Assembly (NCBI GenBank): GCA_911728435.2
Contig: OU452198.1
Span: 5,456,001 to 5,520,000, forward strand
DNA length: 64,000 nt
Origin: Apoderus coryli
Taxonomy: Eukaryota > Arthropoda > Insecta > Coleoptera > Attelabidae
Direction: 5' to 3'
Shown here: piece after piece, positions 35,601 to 46,213 of the stretch
How positions within the stretch are numbered: the stretch's first letter is position 1
Layout of the letters: each line of letters opens with the position of its first letter
Notes under the pieces: model-generated
What the model saw: the letters and a program-made list of their open reading frames with translations, nothing else
Database searches by the model: none
What the model was told of the DNA's origin: nothing
Made by a program: the position numbers and the translations under genes

Positions 35601-38600
35601 GATGTCGTCAAGAAAAATCCACAAAATTAATTAGTAGATACAAATAGACATAACTTCCATTATTACTGCTAAAATTAGATAAAGTTGAGAGTGTTTTACC
35701 ATATCTTGGGCAAGAGGCTCCGCATGCACTGGTATAGGCTGCCAATCTATCGGTCCCCATTTTTGAGTTTCTTCTGGTGGCCACAGTCCAGCATTGACCA
35801 ATTGCATACTGGCCTTAGTACGGTCCACGTCTGTAGATTGCGTATAATACTCGTCAGGTGAATAATGACTTGTTAAGAATTTGTTGTAGCGACTTCTGAG
35901 GAATTTACCTACATTGTATAGTTGCAGTTTACCTTCCTATAAGAATAAATAATACATAAAAAAATTAGATAATTACCTATTGCATATTAATGTATTTGGA
36001 ATAGTTGAAATTATAATTTGTGTTATTTACAGGTTTTCAAGGTAAATATTTTCTCATAGATAATTACATGCTTATTAGGTTAATCTACAAGGTGAATTAT
36101 CACGAACACCATTGGTTTTATGACGAGCACAATAGCAAAATTCACCCTGGATGCAATGATAACCAGGATTGTATTTGAAAAACTGACGAAATATCACAGC
36201 ATTAATATGTACAGCATTCCGACTCCACGTTGGCACTTTGAAATAAACTGTGACGTATGACGCCGCCATTTTGGGTTACAAGTCAGGTCCTGACTAAAAA
36301 TAATTATAGTTTTCGGTTTCTAACCACAGTACTGTATTTTCATTTTTGTAAAAATATTTAAGTACATAATAATATCGCTGTCAATTTCAGAAATATTTGT
36401 GGTGTGTCATAGTGATTGAAAACAGCCTTGAGTGGTGGTATCAGTTAAATGTTGACATGATTGGGTGATTTTTAACAATAATAATAATAATAAACACAAC
36501 AATAATACAGACTTAATTAGTAAAAAACACATTTTTATAAAATTTTAAAGAAGTAGTCCATTCTGAAGTGGAGTGAATGTATTGTAATAGGAAATAAAAG
36601 TCTGACTCCACAAAATCAATTTAATACGTTACACTCAATGTGTTACATCCAAACATGTTTCGAAGCTCACTAGCTTCATCATCAGTGGTAAAATTCGAGA
36701 GAAAATTGTATTTGCAAATATTACATATGACTAGGTTGAGAGTAATGCGCTGAAGCCACCTTGAGGAAAAATTTTTGTTAATATTATTAAAAAATAAAAT
36801 TATGTTAATACATATTATTTATAGTTTTCTTTTTTGTGATCATTTTAAAGAATAGAATTTTACAAATTAATGGTCTGTCTTTCTACGCAGTACCTGATAG
36901 ACAGGTCCCGAATTCCACCTACAAGCCGTGTGCCTGAATTCTGGATCAACTGAATCCTGTTCTCAGCAATTTTAGTCAAACAAGGGCCATATATATATTG
37001 TCAATAATATAACCCCTAGCTGATTGCGTTATCATGCTATCTCGCCATGAGACTGAAGCTTGTGTTTATGTTTTACTTTCGTTTAGTTAAAAACATATTA
37101 GATACTGCCCTTTCGTAATATAAATTTTGCGGTTATACAAATAGTTGTTATAAACGTAAAATTATCTAGTATTCATCTTTATTTTTACTTATTACTCACC
37201 TAACAGGATCTGTGCGGAAGCAAAAAAAATGTTTAGAGCAAGTGTACCGCTTATTGGGACAACATTTTGCAGCACACACTTGTCCTCCCTAATTGCTCAT
37301 TGTATTAATCATAAGATACGTTATTAAAAATAAAATTCTTTTAATTCTCACGAACACTATACGAAAAACACAGAAATAGATTACAAACACAATATTTATT
37401 TATCTCGTAGACGCCGACACTGAACTATATATTGAACACAGGAGTGAACGGTATCTATCTACGTCAATGCGATTATTGTGACGTTTTAACCCATAATGGC
37501 GGCATGCGCGACGATATGCGCAGAACGGCTCGCAAGCGGAAAGTCAGAATACTGTATTATTTATTATACTGTGGAAATAGTGTCACCCGGTATAGTGTTA
37601 AATTAACAAAAGTCGAAGCGAGTTCATCAGCAGCCACAGAGCACGATTCAATTCTATTTTTTGGCTGATATGAACTTTTCAAGCCCCTAACTGTCCATTC
37701 TCAAATCACGATTTGCATGTGACATTATCAAATGTCAACACAAATATGAAAATGTCCATTCTTCACTTGCATGGTTACAGGGTGGTCGTAAATTACTGTA
37801 GTATGCTCTACTACTAAAAATAGGCATAAGTCAATTTCCTCAAATGGCACATCTGCTTGTGCATAGTCGTTGCCCATCTACAATATCGGCCTGCATTTAA
37901 TGACAATGAGATGAGTAAATATAAATCAAAAATAATTTCGTAGATAGGCAACGACTATGGTACTCTGATGAGCTCATAATAAGAGCGAAACGAATTCGTC
38001 AGTATCTGCGTCAACCCATGCCTCGGTCTCGTTCTACTGAATTAGACTGAGGCCTTGCTAGATTAAACAAAATCCCTTGTGTAGGTAAAACCAGTCATTT
38101 TGTCCGCTATGCCACGAAATTATTTTTCGTCGTGTTATCTTTGTAGAGATGAACCAATCAAATGTTTCGATTTTATCAAATTTTCGATGACGTATATTTG
38201 TTATTGGTTTGATGTTTTAAGGTTAGAATTTTTTAAATTGTTATTAGTTTTTCGTGATTGTTTTTATTATGATTGTTATTGTTGTGTGAAGTATAAATAT
38301 GAGTTGCCGGGAGAAAAAAAAAAATAAAACGCTCTGCAAACGCAAATGCGGAACCAATACATTATTATTAATGAAATTATTAAAGCTCATATTTAAAAAA
38401 TAAACAATCTGAAATAACTCAAAAACAAAATAACTTTAAAACTAACAAAATGATTAAAAGATCAATCACGCGATATTCAAAAATTAAAATTAAAGTATTT
38501 GATTTGAAATGTCAAAAATAAAATAAACTGTCTTGTCATGCATTGCGTGTGCGAAAGTTGAATTGCGATCGGTATACCCCCATGCGCAAAAGTTGCAATG

Positions 38601-40489
38601 CATTTCAAATAAGCCGTGCACTAATTTTTAATCACAAATTACGTCATTTGGGGGGAATAAAGAGTATTCAACCCGATACTATGTCACCCTGTCGGTATTA
38701 ACTAATATTAAATTGCTCTTAATATTGAGTTTTTGACGTGTAAAAAGCGTACCAAATTTCAATTTACTTATTTACAAATTCTTGGAGAAAAAATTATAAA
38801 ACAAAAAAAAATAGAACAGGGTGAATATCTCGAACACAAAGGGCTTTTGGACATGTTTAGAGGAACTTTTTTCATTTTTACATGCGTCCCACATATTATG
38901 AAACACCTTGTATATAAATAGGTGACTTTTATTTAAAAAAAACTTGATAATTTACATTTGAATGCTAAAAGTTTTGGAAATATTAATACTCACATTGGTC
39001 AACTGGCCCCATCCTATGGGATACAAGCTTTCGTTTATGTGAGGATCGAGAGGATATGTATCTGCAGGAGTCCTAATACCATGTCTCATTATCTGAAGAA
39101 CAAATAGAGCTTCTAAAACATGTTTCACAATAATAAGTAGTACGTATTATGCGTAGTTAGTTGGACATGTGAGCAATTATTTTTTAATTTTTTTTTCTTT
39201 GGTTTCAGGTTCTTGAAAACAACATTTTTTAATTTTTAGCGTAAAATTACAATTTGCCTGTCTAACTTCAGACGATAAATTAAACATTCTTAAAATTACA
39301 TTACATTTTTAGAATGTTTAATTTATATTCTGAATTTTAATAATAAACTGTAAAAAAAATAATAGAATGACCTGAAGAAGGCGTTTAGAATACTTTCCCT
39401 GTGCAGGAAAGTAAATATTGAAAAATATTTTAACCAAACCTTCAAATACTAAAATAATTGGATTTAATATCAGTTTTAAAGGCAAACAAAAATTTTTTGG
39501 AACAGAATTTGTAAAAAGAATATTTGGCCCATGACAAAAAAAAAATATCTGGATTGGTTATGATTTCAATTGAACATAAATTTTGGAAAATGTATATATT
39601 TTTTTTATTTATTCAGTTAGGGTCGTCATTACACACAATACAAGTTTTGATTACAATTCAATAAGCGAATAAAGAAAACCTACAATACATATAGAGAACA
39701 CACAACAATATTTAAATGTAAATAACCTGTCATGACAAACACTACGCAAAAAAAGAAAAGCAAATTTACACAAGCACGGTTAGCTTAAGAATTGAAAAAC
39801 TAACGAAAATATAATATAATATAATTTTTAAAAAAATTATTAGAGGTTTCGCGAATCAAAAGTGTGAACAAAATTGTTTTAGTTACGAGGGGGTGGGATG
39901 GAATTTAGCGGTTGAGATATATTTATGTTCTAAAGGGTGTTTTTACAGAGGTTACAGAAGTTTGAAATGGAATAAAACAAAGATGAATTTTGTAAATTGA
40001 CAAGAAATTTACTTTAATCTTAAGATAATCTTCTGGCATTCTAATTTAAATATTACTTCTGGCATATGACTCGGGAAGAAAAGTAAACCCATTTCTGGTC
40101 AATGACAAATTTGGACAGTTTATCGTTCTTTTGGTAAGTGGAAAAAATAAATATTGGCTCAGTGCAGAAAGTAGTAGTTTTTTGACTTGTGTTGGGATCG
40201 TAAAAAAATGAAAAAGATTATATTGAAAAATAAAATGAAAAAATCACTAAAGAAAAATGTTTTTTTCATCAAGCCTATAATTTGATGAAGCAAATTTAAC
40301 AAATTACATTATTTTCATAGATATTATTATTAATAACGATTCGTGTTCAATAATAATTTTAATAATATTTTTATTTACCACATGCAACATTTCCAATCGC
40401 TTGTCTCCGACAGCATCTCCTTGACTTAATCCTATCCATAAGGCTAACGTAAAAATCACTAATGACGATGCACTCATTACAACAATCAT
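26625..40489 (-). CDS. histidine acid phosphatase (prostatic/lysosomal/venom type), seven exons
   Basis: Hydrolyses phosphomonoesters at acid pH through a phosphohistidine; in insects such proteins are lysosomal or secreted. Exons on the minus strand: 40489-40379, 39092-38994, 35936-35700, 30859-30674, 30574-30451, 27835-27630, 26804-26625. All junctions are GT-AG and phases join, giving 1143 nt (380 residues), normal for the family. Residues 1-24 form a signal peptide. The nucleophile motif RHGIRTP is at about 40-46. STDVDRTKAS lies in exon 3. The proton-donor motif GGHDST has H281-D282. Cysteines near the C-terminus (PGCESFCG and DEC) match the family's disulfide-rich end. There is no C-terminal membrane helix, so a soluble or secreted form is inferred. 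The long introns carry a Crypton-like element, a non-LTR element, MITEs and a THAP element, yet the exons are undamaged. Confidence 0.93.
26846..27600. other. phosphatase intron sequence, no gene seen
   Basis: Between exons 7 and 6. Contains GC-richer runs with repeated CCGAACG/CTCCGCGAAC words near 27445-27590 but no supported ORF or element. The 63-codon ORF at 27374-27565 lacks any recognisable domain. Confidence 0.4.
27935..28235 (+). mobile_element. mariner/Tc-like transposase N-terminal remnant
   Basis: From 28030 the frame begins MERYTL and, with shifts, reads IEIIKIQYK, then KLVEKFELLGQVNDVKN and RARRSRTAENI. This is the helix-turn-helix start of a widespread insect transposase group (DUF4817-type). 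The catalytic part is absent. The upstream GGTTTTCCAATAAGAGGTGT near 27932 resembles a terminal repeat. Dead, in a phosphatase intron. Confidence 0.6.
28440..30370. mobile_element. MITE of the 15.98-kb family, expanded by an insertion
   Basis: Flanks share GTCGTAAACTGACATGAAAT, CCTTGCCTTAATTATAACCT and TTTTTCTCGAAAAACTTAAA with the element at 15976-16598. The TIR element at 28588-29533 has inserted into the word GTGTCAAAAATGTGATAAAA. A second, inverted half of the same family follows to 29990, and a terminal part (CAAATTTTGGCCAGC..GAAACACCTTGTA) ends near 30370. Confidence 0.65.
28588..29533. mobile_element. 946-bp TIR element with internal palindromic modules
   Basis: Perfect 53-bp terminal inverted repeats start CAGTATAGTTGTACTAAATT and include a GC-rich GACCGCGCCGCTGCGCAGTC. 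A second shared word, GTTGCCAGGTT, lies just inside each arm. Between 28779 and 29345 a module (GGATAACACATCCCTGCC-type, with AAAATGCTGAGTATGGAAGG) occurs four times in alternating orientation, together with a second module (GAAAGCTGGATTGAGATGAG) in two opposite copies. There is no ORF. The CAG ends hint at hAT or CACTA, but I cannot see a clean target duplication. Confidence 0.7.
31175..32346 (-). mobile_element. Crypton-like tyrosine recombinase element lodged in MITE sequence
   Basis: Minus strand: an ORF from 32322 (MWSKFDDAINDII, KYVWKIFLEFCATREYKL, EYKEATVKTIWNTTSRLL) looks like the N-terminal core-binding domain of a tyrosine recombinase. After an internal deletion the C-terminus follows at about 31770-31570 (ITGHSSSNSIKPYL-type H and Y region, INTMRGISSTVE), broken by a frameshift. 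The 3' end ATTATCAGTAGTAATACCCC (31267) matches the second copy at 44953. Flanks are pieces of the 15.98-kb MITE family on both sides: ACACCCTGTATCTTTGTAAA before, and CAAATTTTGACCACATTTTT then AGAAACATCTTGTAT after. Crypton is the best family guess. Inactive. Confidence 0.6.
32350..33010. other. phosphatase intron DNA, nothing recognised
   Basis: Slightly less AT-rich than its surroundings. Short ORFs exist on both strands (for example 32910-32725, minus) but none shows a domain, and frames break every few dozen codons. Probably an old unclassified transposon remnant. Confidence 0.35.
33012..33167. mobile_element. ~155-bp hairpin MITE
   Basis: The arms CTTAAGGTCCAATCTGGCCA (33013) and TGGCCAGATTGGACCTTA (ending 33161) are inverted. 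A second pair, CAAGGTCACG and CGTGACCTTG, lies just inside. No coding capacity. It directly abuts the 3' tail of the non-LTR element. Confidence 0.65.
33170..35565 (-). mobile_element. non-LTR retrotransposon, CR1/Jockey-like, EN tail plus RT
   Basis: Minus strand: 35507-35208 is the end of an APE-type endonuclease (MFGDFNYSEIDW, LLDLVLAND, GRSDHVGL). 35199-34426 is the linker and early RT ([19 protein letters not shown]). 34421-33891 has QHGFLPGRSTKTN, YLDFEKAFDTVPF and [19 protein letters not shown]. 33936-33178 has the thumb and C-terminus (PILEYAQSVWSPYYV). The ADD box is split by a frameshift near 33985, and other frameshifts separate the blocks. It is 5'-truncated within the endonuclease, with an ATT-repeat tail at 33168-33180. 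It lies in phosphatase intron 3. Same family as 5385-6985. Confidence 0.88.
36070..37600 (-). mobile_element. THAP-type transposon copy containing a non-LTR fragment
   Basis: Minus strand near 37305-37205 encodes GGQVCAAKCCPNKRYTCSKH then HFFCFRTDPV, the zinc-binding start of a THAP domain (C-x4-C, then aromatic FxRFPxD), ending at a GTGAGT donor. Subterminal words CCGCCATTTTGGGTTACAA (36267) and its inverse CCATAATGGCGGC (37490) mark the two ends. The segment matches, inverted, the pieces at 58010-58390 and 60842-61890. P-like or another THAP superfamily. A non-LTR tail fragment (NRIQLIQNSGTRLV, near 36960) lies within, and a hammerhead-like motif is at 36649-36688. Confidence 0.6.
36649..36688 (-). 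ncRNA. hammerhead-like motif, third sequence family
   Basis: Minus strand: CCA-CTGATGA-T-GAAGCT-AGTG-AGCTTC-GAAAC-ATGTT-TGG. Stem II (GAAGCT/AGCTTC) is entirely different in sequence from the 18.4-kb copies yet still perfectly paired, and stem I CCA/TGG is kept. The same single T is inserted after the first box. Confidence 0.45.
38030..38125. mobile_element. half copy of a hairpin MITE
   Basis: CCCTTGTGTAGGTAAAACC, AGTCATTTTGTCCGCTATGC and CACGAAATTATTTTTC match one arm and the centre of the hairpin at 60388-60512. Only one arm is convincing here. Confidence 0.5.
38680..38925. mobile_element. mariner-type MITE fragment
   Basis: Starts near CACCCTGTCGG (38687) and ends GAAACACCTTGTATATA (38900-38916), the same end type as the 15.98-kb MITE family. 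The interior differs. The ORF inside (38733-38921) is a by-product. Confidence 0.45.
39596..39800 (-). mobile_element. 3' tail of the 50.5-kb non-LTR family
   Basis: Minus strand reads GTAATGACGACCCTAACTGA then ATAAATAAA. The intact element ends with TGTAATGACGACCCTATCC and an AATAAATAAATAAA repeat at 53468-53534. A very short 5'-truncated insertion in a phosphatase intron. Confidence 0.6.
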
Positions 40490-40785
40490 GAGTTTTTGTT
40501 TTGCCGAACAAAACTAAAACACAAACGAATTTATAGTCTAATATGTCACTTATAGTATAGCTAAAGTTGTTTAAAACACTTACGAATTTAAATGCAGTCT
40601 TAAAATTATGAATTTATATCTAAATGTTCATCTTTTTGCTCAACACTATCTTTAAAAAAGAGCAAAAAACACTGGCAAGTTGTTTGTTCAAATGCTTTCT
40701 GTTCGCTTAAGATTTACTTTTACCCAGTAGTGTATTTTGTATCTATACGTTTCACCTTTATTAAAAACTGTGTTCTTGATTTTCT

Positions 40786-41046
40786 ATGCCTTCACTAGGA
40801 ATTTCAACCGTAGACAGATGTCGTATAGTGAGACTTATTGAAATGGGACGTTCTCAAAGACAGGTTGCTGCAATCTGCAATATTTACAACTCGGAAATTT
40901 GGAAAATTGTTCAAGAGAAAATCGCAACCTTCAATCAGGATCGCGACCATTACACCATTAGAAGAGGACTTCACGTGCTTATGTACCTACCTATTCGGTG
41001 TCAAGTAGAGAGATTGCATCAATCAATAAAAGGAACTGTATCATGA
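40786..41046 (+). pseudogene. Tc1-type transposase helix-turn-helix fragment
   Basis: The ORF contains DRCRIVRLIEMGRSQRQVAA followed by SEIWKIVQE, the first helix-turn-helix of Tc1-like transposases. The text after it diverges and the DDE domain is missing. It lies 300 bases upstream of the phosphatase start on the opposite strand; no gene relation is implied. Confidence 0.65.
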
Positions 41047-41049
41047 ATA

Positions 41050-41830
41050 AAGAATATTGCACCCAAGTTTAGCACCATTCATTGTGTTTTACATCGCCCT
41101 TGTCGCGAAGAAAACGCCATCCTAATTGGAGCAAGTTGTTGATCAAACCCTACTAATTGTTAAAGTCAATGCTCTTCAAAAAGACATGGGATGTCAGCAT
41201 TAATCACTTCTTCTCCACGCGGAAGATAAGAAAAGTTTTGTTAAGGTTATTTGATTTGCTCGACGAGCCTAAGGTTCTTGGCTGAAACTGAACGAATATG
41301 AAATCGGCTTATTTGACCGACAGTTTCTATAAAATCAATGTGATCTGCAAGGGACTAGCCACAACCAAACAAAATTTCTTTTTAGATTGATTCTGTTGAA
41401 CAAAAAAGTTTCGAATATTTTCCATTCTCAATGGATTTTTTAAAGAAAATTGATCTCCATTTATTGAGCCTTGAAAACTCCTTGAAAGAATATTTTTCAG
41501 AGGAGCTACAGGACAAGAATTTGATCGACATTACGTGTTCATTATCATCAATTTGAGTGACTTTTGGGTTGGACTTAAAGATGAAGGATATTCAGTCCTT
41601 GAAAAAGCCTTCACGGTTCTGCTTCCGTTTGTGACGACTTACCAATGCGAGACTGGATTTTCAACTTATGCTTGCACGTGAAGCAAGTATAAAAAAGACT
41701 GAATGCAGCTCCTGATCTTCGTATTCAATAGTCAGACATTAAACCAAATCTTGGCGTATTAAAGATTTTAATCTGCCAAAAAATATTGATAAATTCGGGT
41801 TCCGTAGCCAAAAAAAATGAGAACCACTGT
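41050..41830 (+). pseudogene. hAT-type transposase C-terminal remnant
   Basis: Across frames the plus strand reads FWVGLKDE, then KAFTVLLPFVTTYQCETGFS, then KRLNAAPDLRIQ and SDIKPNLG near 41560-41755. This is the C-terminal dimerisation region of hAT-derived proteins of the ZBED5/FAM200 kind. Many stops; clearly dead. Confidence 0.55.
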
Positions 41831-41999
41831 TCTAAAATATTAATTCATTGGATAATACATTTTTTTTTGCTTTAAATTGGCATTGGCAAAATGATCGAAC
41901 AACTTTATTCGTACTGAAGTACACAGTCATTTAGGTGGTCCAAAAAAGTACTATCCAAGAAATTTTACAGCACAATAAGATACGCTACAATAGTATATT

Positions 42000-42130
42000 C
42001 CATAACATGTGCTGTAAATGATATTTTACATGCGAAGCGGCGAGTCCTCACTCGCCGCAATAGTCTCGAGCATGGAAAATTATTTACAGCTCGAGTTATG
42101 TACTATACTTTTTCTACGACTTTGCAGAAT
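42000..42130. other. unclassified GC-richer segment with CGGCGAG inverted words
   Basis: CGAAGCGGCGAGTCC is followed at once by CTCACTCGCCGC, a small hairpin, and CATAACATGTGCTGTAAATG has an inverted relative CATTTACAGC-like near 42090. Probably the middle of an old palindromic element. Confidence 0.35.
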
Positions 42131-42264
42131 CAGAATCCATTTCAGAATTAAAATTTAAGCAGAAATACTTAACACAGAAGAAAAGGTAATTATGACATTT
42201 AAATATTTGAATTTATTTGACATTTGTGTTTGACATATAATTCCATAATAAAAAATAAAAATCC

Positions 42265-42640
42265 CTAAAATGTTATGTAATATTCATTACGTAACACTAA
42301 CGTGCCATGTAAATTCAATCTTACATAAGTGTTACGTAATGGTCACCAAAGTGTTACGTAATGAATATTACATAGGTTACGTAATGATCACCAAAGTGTT
42401 ACGTAATGAATATTACATAACACTTTGGTGATCATTACGACTTTTATTAAATGGTGGACGATCGTTTACCTCCTATATCCATAAACAAAAATCCAACCTT
42501 TCGCCCTATTTACATGTGTGGTTATAATGGTATTTTTCTACTCCTATTTTGTTAAGCCGTCTATTGCAAAACTGTTAACGTGACATGTAATTTCAATCTT
42601 ACATAAGTGTTACGTAATGATCACCAATATTTTTTTTTTA
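42265..42640. repeat. array of palindromic GTTACGTAATG units
   Basis: The self-complementary word GTTACGTAA(T) occurs repeatedly in 42285-42430 and again near 42608, linked by ATTCATTACG, GATCACCAAAGT and CATAAGTGTTACG in both orientations. The whole stretch can fold on itself. No coding. Confidence 0.6.
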
Positions 42641-42914
42641 AACACAAACAACTAAAAACTAATTAAATTCATAGTTAAAAGTATACCTAATGGTGTTTGT
42701 CTTTTCTTTTTATAAATCATTTGGTCACGTTTTGGCCTAAAAGTTAAATTTAAATTGTTACAAAATCATTTTACGAGTGGCTGTTTAACAATGAATAATA
42801 TAATAATAATAGTATTTTGAAAAAACTTTAAAATAAGCATAAGTTAGCAAGATGTTAATTCTACTATTACAGTACTCGTCAAACGGGAAATATGACCAAG
42901 ATCACGTTCAAGAT

Positions 42915-43792
42915 GATACGAGGTCTGGCTATTAAATAACGAGACTGCGCGCGCAGAAGGCGTGCACGTTTTTCGAATGGCATAAAAGGTTTTCTGAAGG
43001 CCAAGAGAACAGCGAAGATGACCAACGTCCCGGTCGCCCTGTGTCTGTTTCAACTCCGCAAACACTGACCAAAATAAATGAAATTGTGCGCGGAGATCGT
43101 CGTATAGGCATTCGGATGATTGCTGAGACTGTAAACGCCGATAAAGAAACGGTCAGAAAAATTTTACATGACGAATTGAACATGAAGAAAGTCTGTGCGA
43201 AGATAGTCAACAGATCTGCTCAGATTTTCTTGAGAGGTTAGATGAAGAACCTGAATTGATGGAAAACATAATCACTTGCGATGAAACCTGGATATTCAAG
43301 TACGATGTTGAAACTAAGCGGCAGTTCGTGCACTTGAAAACTCCTTCATCGCCAAGAATGAAAAAAGCAAGCATGTCTAAATCAAAATTTAAGGCTATGC
43401 TCATCGTTTTTTTTTTCCACATCAACGGCATCGTGATGATTGAATGGGTTCCTGAAGATCAAACTGTAAACCAAACTTATTATTTGACAGATTTGGAAAC
43501 ATTGCCGTTAGAGGTACTCCATTGCTCGAACACGCGCCTTACTCGCCTGATTTAGCACCTTTTGATTTTTCTTGTTTCCGAAGACCAAGTCTGCCTTAAA
43601 AGGAACCCGGTTCGAGTCGAACAAAAGAAGACTTCCAGCATTGCTTTGATCAATGGAAAAAATCCAATGGAGCGGTGTGTGGCTCGCCTCGGGGAGGGGA
43701 GTACATTGAAGGGGAGCATTCGATTGTAGAATAATTTTTACAATAAAATTCTTTTTCATAAGCAGTCGCGTTATTTAATCGTCTGCTAACTA
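42915..43792 (+). mobile_element. mariner element with internal deletion
   Basis: The left end ACGAGGTCTGGCTATTAAAT and right end GCGTTATTTAATCGTCTGC are partly inverted, as in mariner TIRs. Between them are the frames WHKRFSEGQENSEDDQRPGR, RIGIRMIAETVNADKETVRK (helix-turn-helix), CDETWIFKYDVETKRQ (first catalytic Asp) and, after a break, TRALLA and FLFPKTKSALKGTRF (end). The block with the second Asp (the HDNAPAH region) is missing. With stops and frameshifts the copy is about 0.88 kb instead of about 1.3 kb. Non-functional. Confidence 0.8.
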
Positions 43793-43879
43793 TTCGTCTG
43801 ATTGAAGAATAAAGAAACACGAAACCATCGCAGATTGGCACAGTTAATATTAAATAAGTTAAGAAACGTTTCAAAGTAA

Positions 43880-44700
43880 ACTTACTTTGTATTCCAAATC
43901 TGTGTAGTATTTTTTAACAACGCTGTATAATACTTATTTAGTTGTAGTGCTTACGGTATACTTTATATACTCAAATTTATAATTTTTACCGAAAAAAGTC
44001 TATTTACTTAAGTACTTACTATTATGAATTATTATTATCGGGTTATTGGGTCAAGAATAAATAATATGCCAACAAAATGTTAATCTTTATAATATGCATG
44101 AAGTGCATTTTAATATTGTCGGTTCACCTACCTGTAACTTGAAGTTCTTCATCGCACTTTTATTATATTTTTTGCTACTTTAACAACAGGGACTCCTGCT
44201 ATCTACTTTTCCACTATCTATAGACCTAGTTACTGTGTTAAATAACGTTGAAATAAAATAAGTAATTTGTTATTTTCAGCGTAACTTTTAACTACAATTT
44301 CCATTATAATTTTCTACCTATCAAATCTACGTTATAAACTGGAATGATGTTGTATTCTGCGTGAATAATAGCGAATTAATCCTTCAAAAAGATTTTTATA
44401 ATGGCAGTAATTATTCAATTATCATATTTATTTATTTTGATATACAATCTGGGTCCTAAAGATAATTTCACAGATTTACAAATAGTTTACGAGGGCTGTT
44501 TACGTTCTTTTTGGTAGCCCGCTTAATTGGATTCCTCTAGATCAGGAGTCTACAAAATATTAAGTCTTAGGACCATAATGATTTATGTAATATGTATTTT
44601 TCTGCCGTTAACTATATTTCTAGAATTCTATACTAGTCGCAAAGTGCGCGACCTAAGCAAACATACGGTTTTTTGCATTTCAATTACTATTCTGTATTGT
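43880..44700. other. AT-rich intergenic DNA, nothing recognised
   Basis: No convincing ORF, repeat arm or RNA gene. Likely unconstrained sequence. Confidence 0.4.
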
Positions 44701-44716
44701 CATCTAGTAGGAATCG

Positions 44717-44952
44717 ATGAAATACCTGTGTGTTGATCATTTGGCGCCATCTCTGGCTATAATTATTAATAAAGCCATCTTAAAAAAGCCTATTTTTAAG
44801 AAGGGAGATAGAACCAATATTGAAAACTATCGCCCTATATCAATCCTTAGTATTTTCTCTAAAGTTATAGAGAAGGAGGTGGCTCACAGAACCCTTAGTT
44901 TCTTAGATAAATACAATATTATAAGTGAGTTGCAACCTGGTTTTCGAAAAGG
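44717..44952 (+). pseudogene. non-LTR RT fragment cut off by the Crypton-like element
   Basis: The ORF has DHLAPSLAIIINKAI, then KPIFKKGDRTNIENYRPISI, then SFLDKYNIISELQPGFRKG, the early RT motifs. About 10-15 residues between NKAI and the KKG motif are missing. The RT text stops exactly where the recombinase element's end ATTATCAGTAGCAATACCCC begins (44953), so that element inserted into it or recombined with it. Confidence 0.7.
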
Positions 44953-45866
44953 ATTATCAGTAGCAATACCCCTAGGATGATAATACCGAGATAATTTTGT
45001 CATAGAGAATTCCGAAAGCATATTGCTTGATAATAGCCCAAGGCCCCAGTCCGAGGGCTATTATCCTTGAGCAACTCGCTTGAAGGATTCTCTATGACAA
45101 AATTTTGAGTATTTATCAAGGCCCAAGGAGTATTCGATAAGATAAGTTTTTACTTTGTAGATATCAAAAATTTGATTGTCAATCTGACGTTTAATAATTT
45201 TCAATACAAAATGTATTAGTTTGAATCAAACAAATATTATTCATTTTTATTTAAAACTACAGTTGTGAAAAGTACAATTGGTAAATGTTAAATTGAAAGA
45301 AGAGTTTGCTGAAGTTGACGGATTGTTAATTTCCACTGTTGAAGAAATTCCTCGCATGGTGTTTATTATTTCACCATGGCGTTCTTGGTTAATATTCAAG
45401 TACGGTTTAATTGAATTAGAGCTGCTATGTCCTGTTATTTTTATTAATTGCTGTTCAGGAATTCCTTTATTTGCCAAATGGCTAACTGTTCGAATAATTG
45501 GATATCTTTTTACACTTAGTGTCCAAACCAATAGCTTGCGCTCCACATATTAATTGTGTTCTTGCCTACCGGTATATTGTCAAACCATGTGTCACTTTCG
45601 GATTTCCAAAAACGATATGGTCTCAAGAATAGGCGACTGGAAGTAATATTTTTCCCCCTTTTGGACAATAATTTATGGAATAACCGAACAGGGCATGCAC
45701 TTTCGTTTGCAAAATTTGAAACAAGCCTCTTACTATTTGTACATCTTTTCGATCCTCCTTGGCATGTTTTACTGAATATTGGATTGTATTCAATTCTGTT
45801 GTTGAAACTTGACTGGTTATTTCATTATTAGACCCTGTAGCAAAAACTGTAAGAAAAAGATGCATA
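44953..45866 (-). mobile_element. second Crypton-like tyrosine recombinase remnant
   Basis: Minus strand: 45865-45623 and onward reads RKDVQIVRGLFQI, then KSESDTWFDNIPVGKNTINM. 45546-45247 reads SVKRYPIIRTVSHLANKGIP, LIKITGHSSSNSIKPYLNIN and INTMRGISSTVEINNPS. The ITGHSSSNSIKPYL segment fits the H and nucleophile Tyr region of tyrosine recombinases. A frameshift lies near 45600. Downstream is the shared ~280-bp 3' segment (GAGGGCTATTATC, GAGCAACTCGCTTGAAGGAT). Confidence 0.65.
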
Positions 45867-46213
45867 ATAATATGTTACTTATATAGAGTGAAAGATATTT
45901 AAAAATGAAATCAAAAATATACTGGGTGTTTCATTTATAAAAACATAAGTTTATATCATATTGTGACGAATATAAAAATCTCCAACGCTTAGAGATAAAT
46001 AAATACATCCGGCAACACCGCGTTGACTGTATTATAGTAATCAGATGAATCATTATCGAAAGCTCGCTACTCAAACCAACTGGAGTCGACACTGTACAAA
46101 TTTAGTAGGCTGTACCTCGTCCGGGGCAGCGCTGTGTTAATTTGGTAGGATGTGCCTTGCTTACCGTATGGATCAAGAATGAACATACGTGCGACAAGAA
46201 GGCCAACCATATA

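Noticed and set aside
36075..36269. ORF MAASYVTVYFKVPTWSRNAV and its relative at 61814 as a host protein
   Set aside because: Both lie in the duplicated flank of the THAP-type element and diverge completely after about 20 residues, so they are repeat-derived.
45278..45553. Open frames on the plus strand (and the matching frame at 31600-31791)
   Set aside because: They are antisense shadows of the Crypton-like recombinase C-terminus, which has the recognisable ITGHSSSNSIKPYL region on the minus strand.
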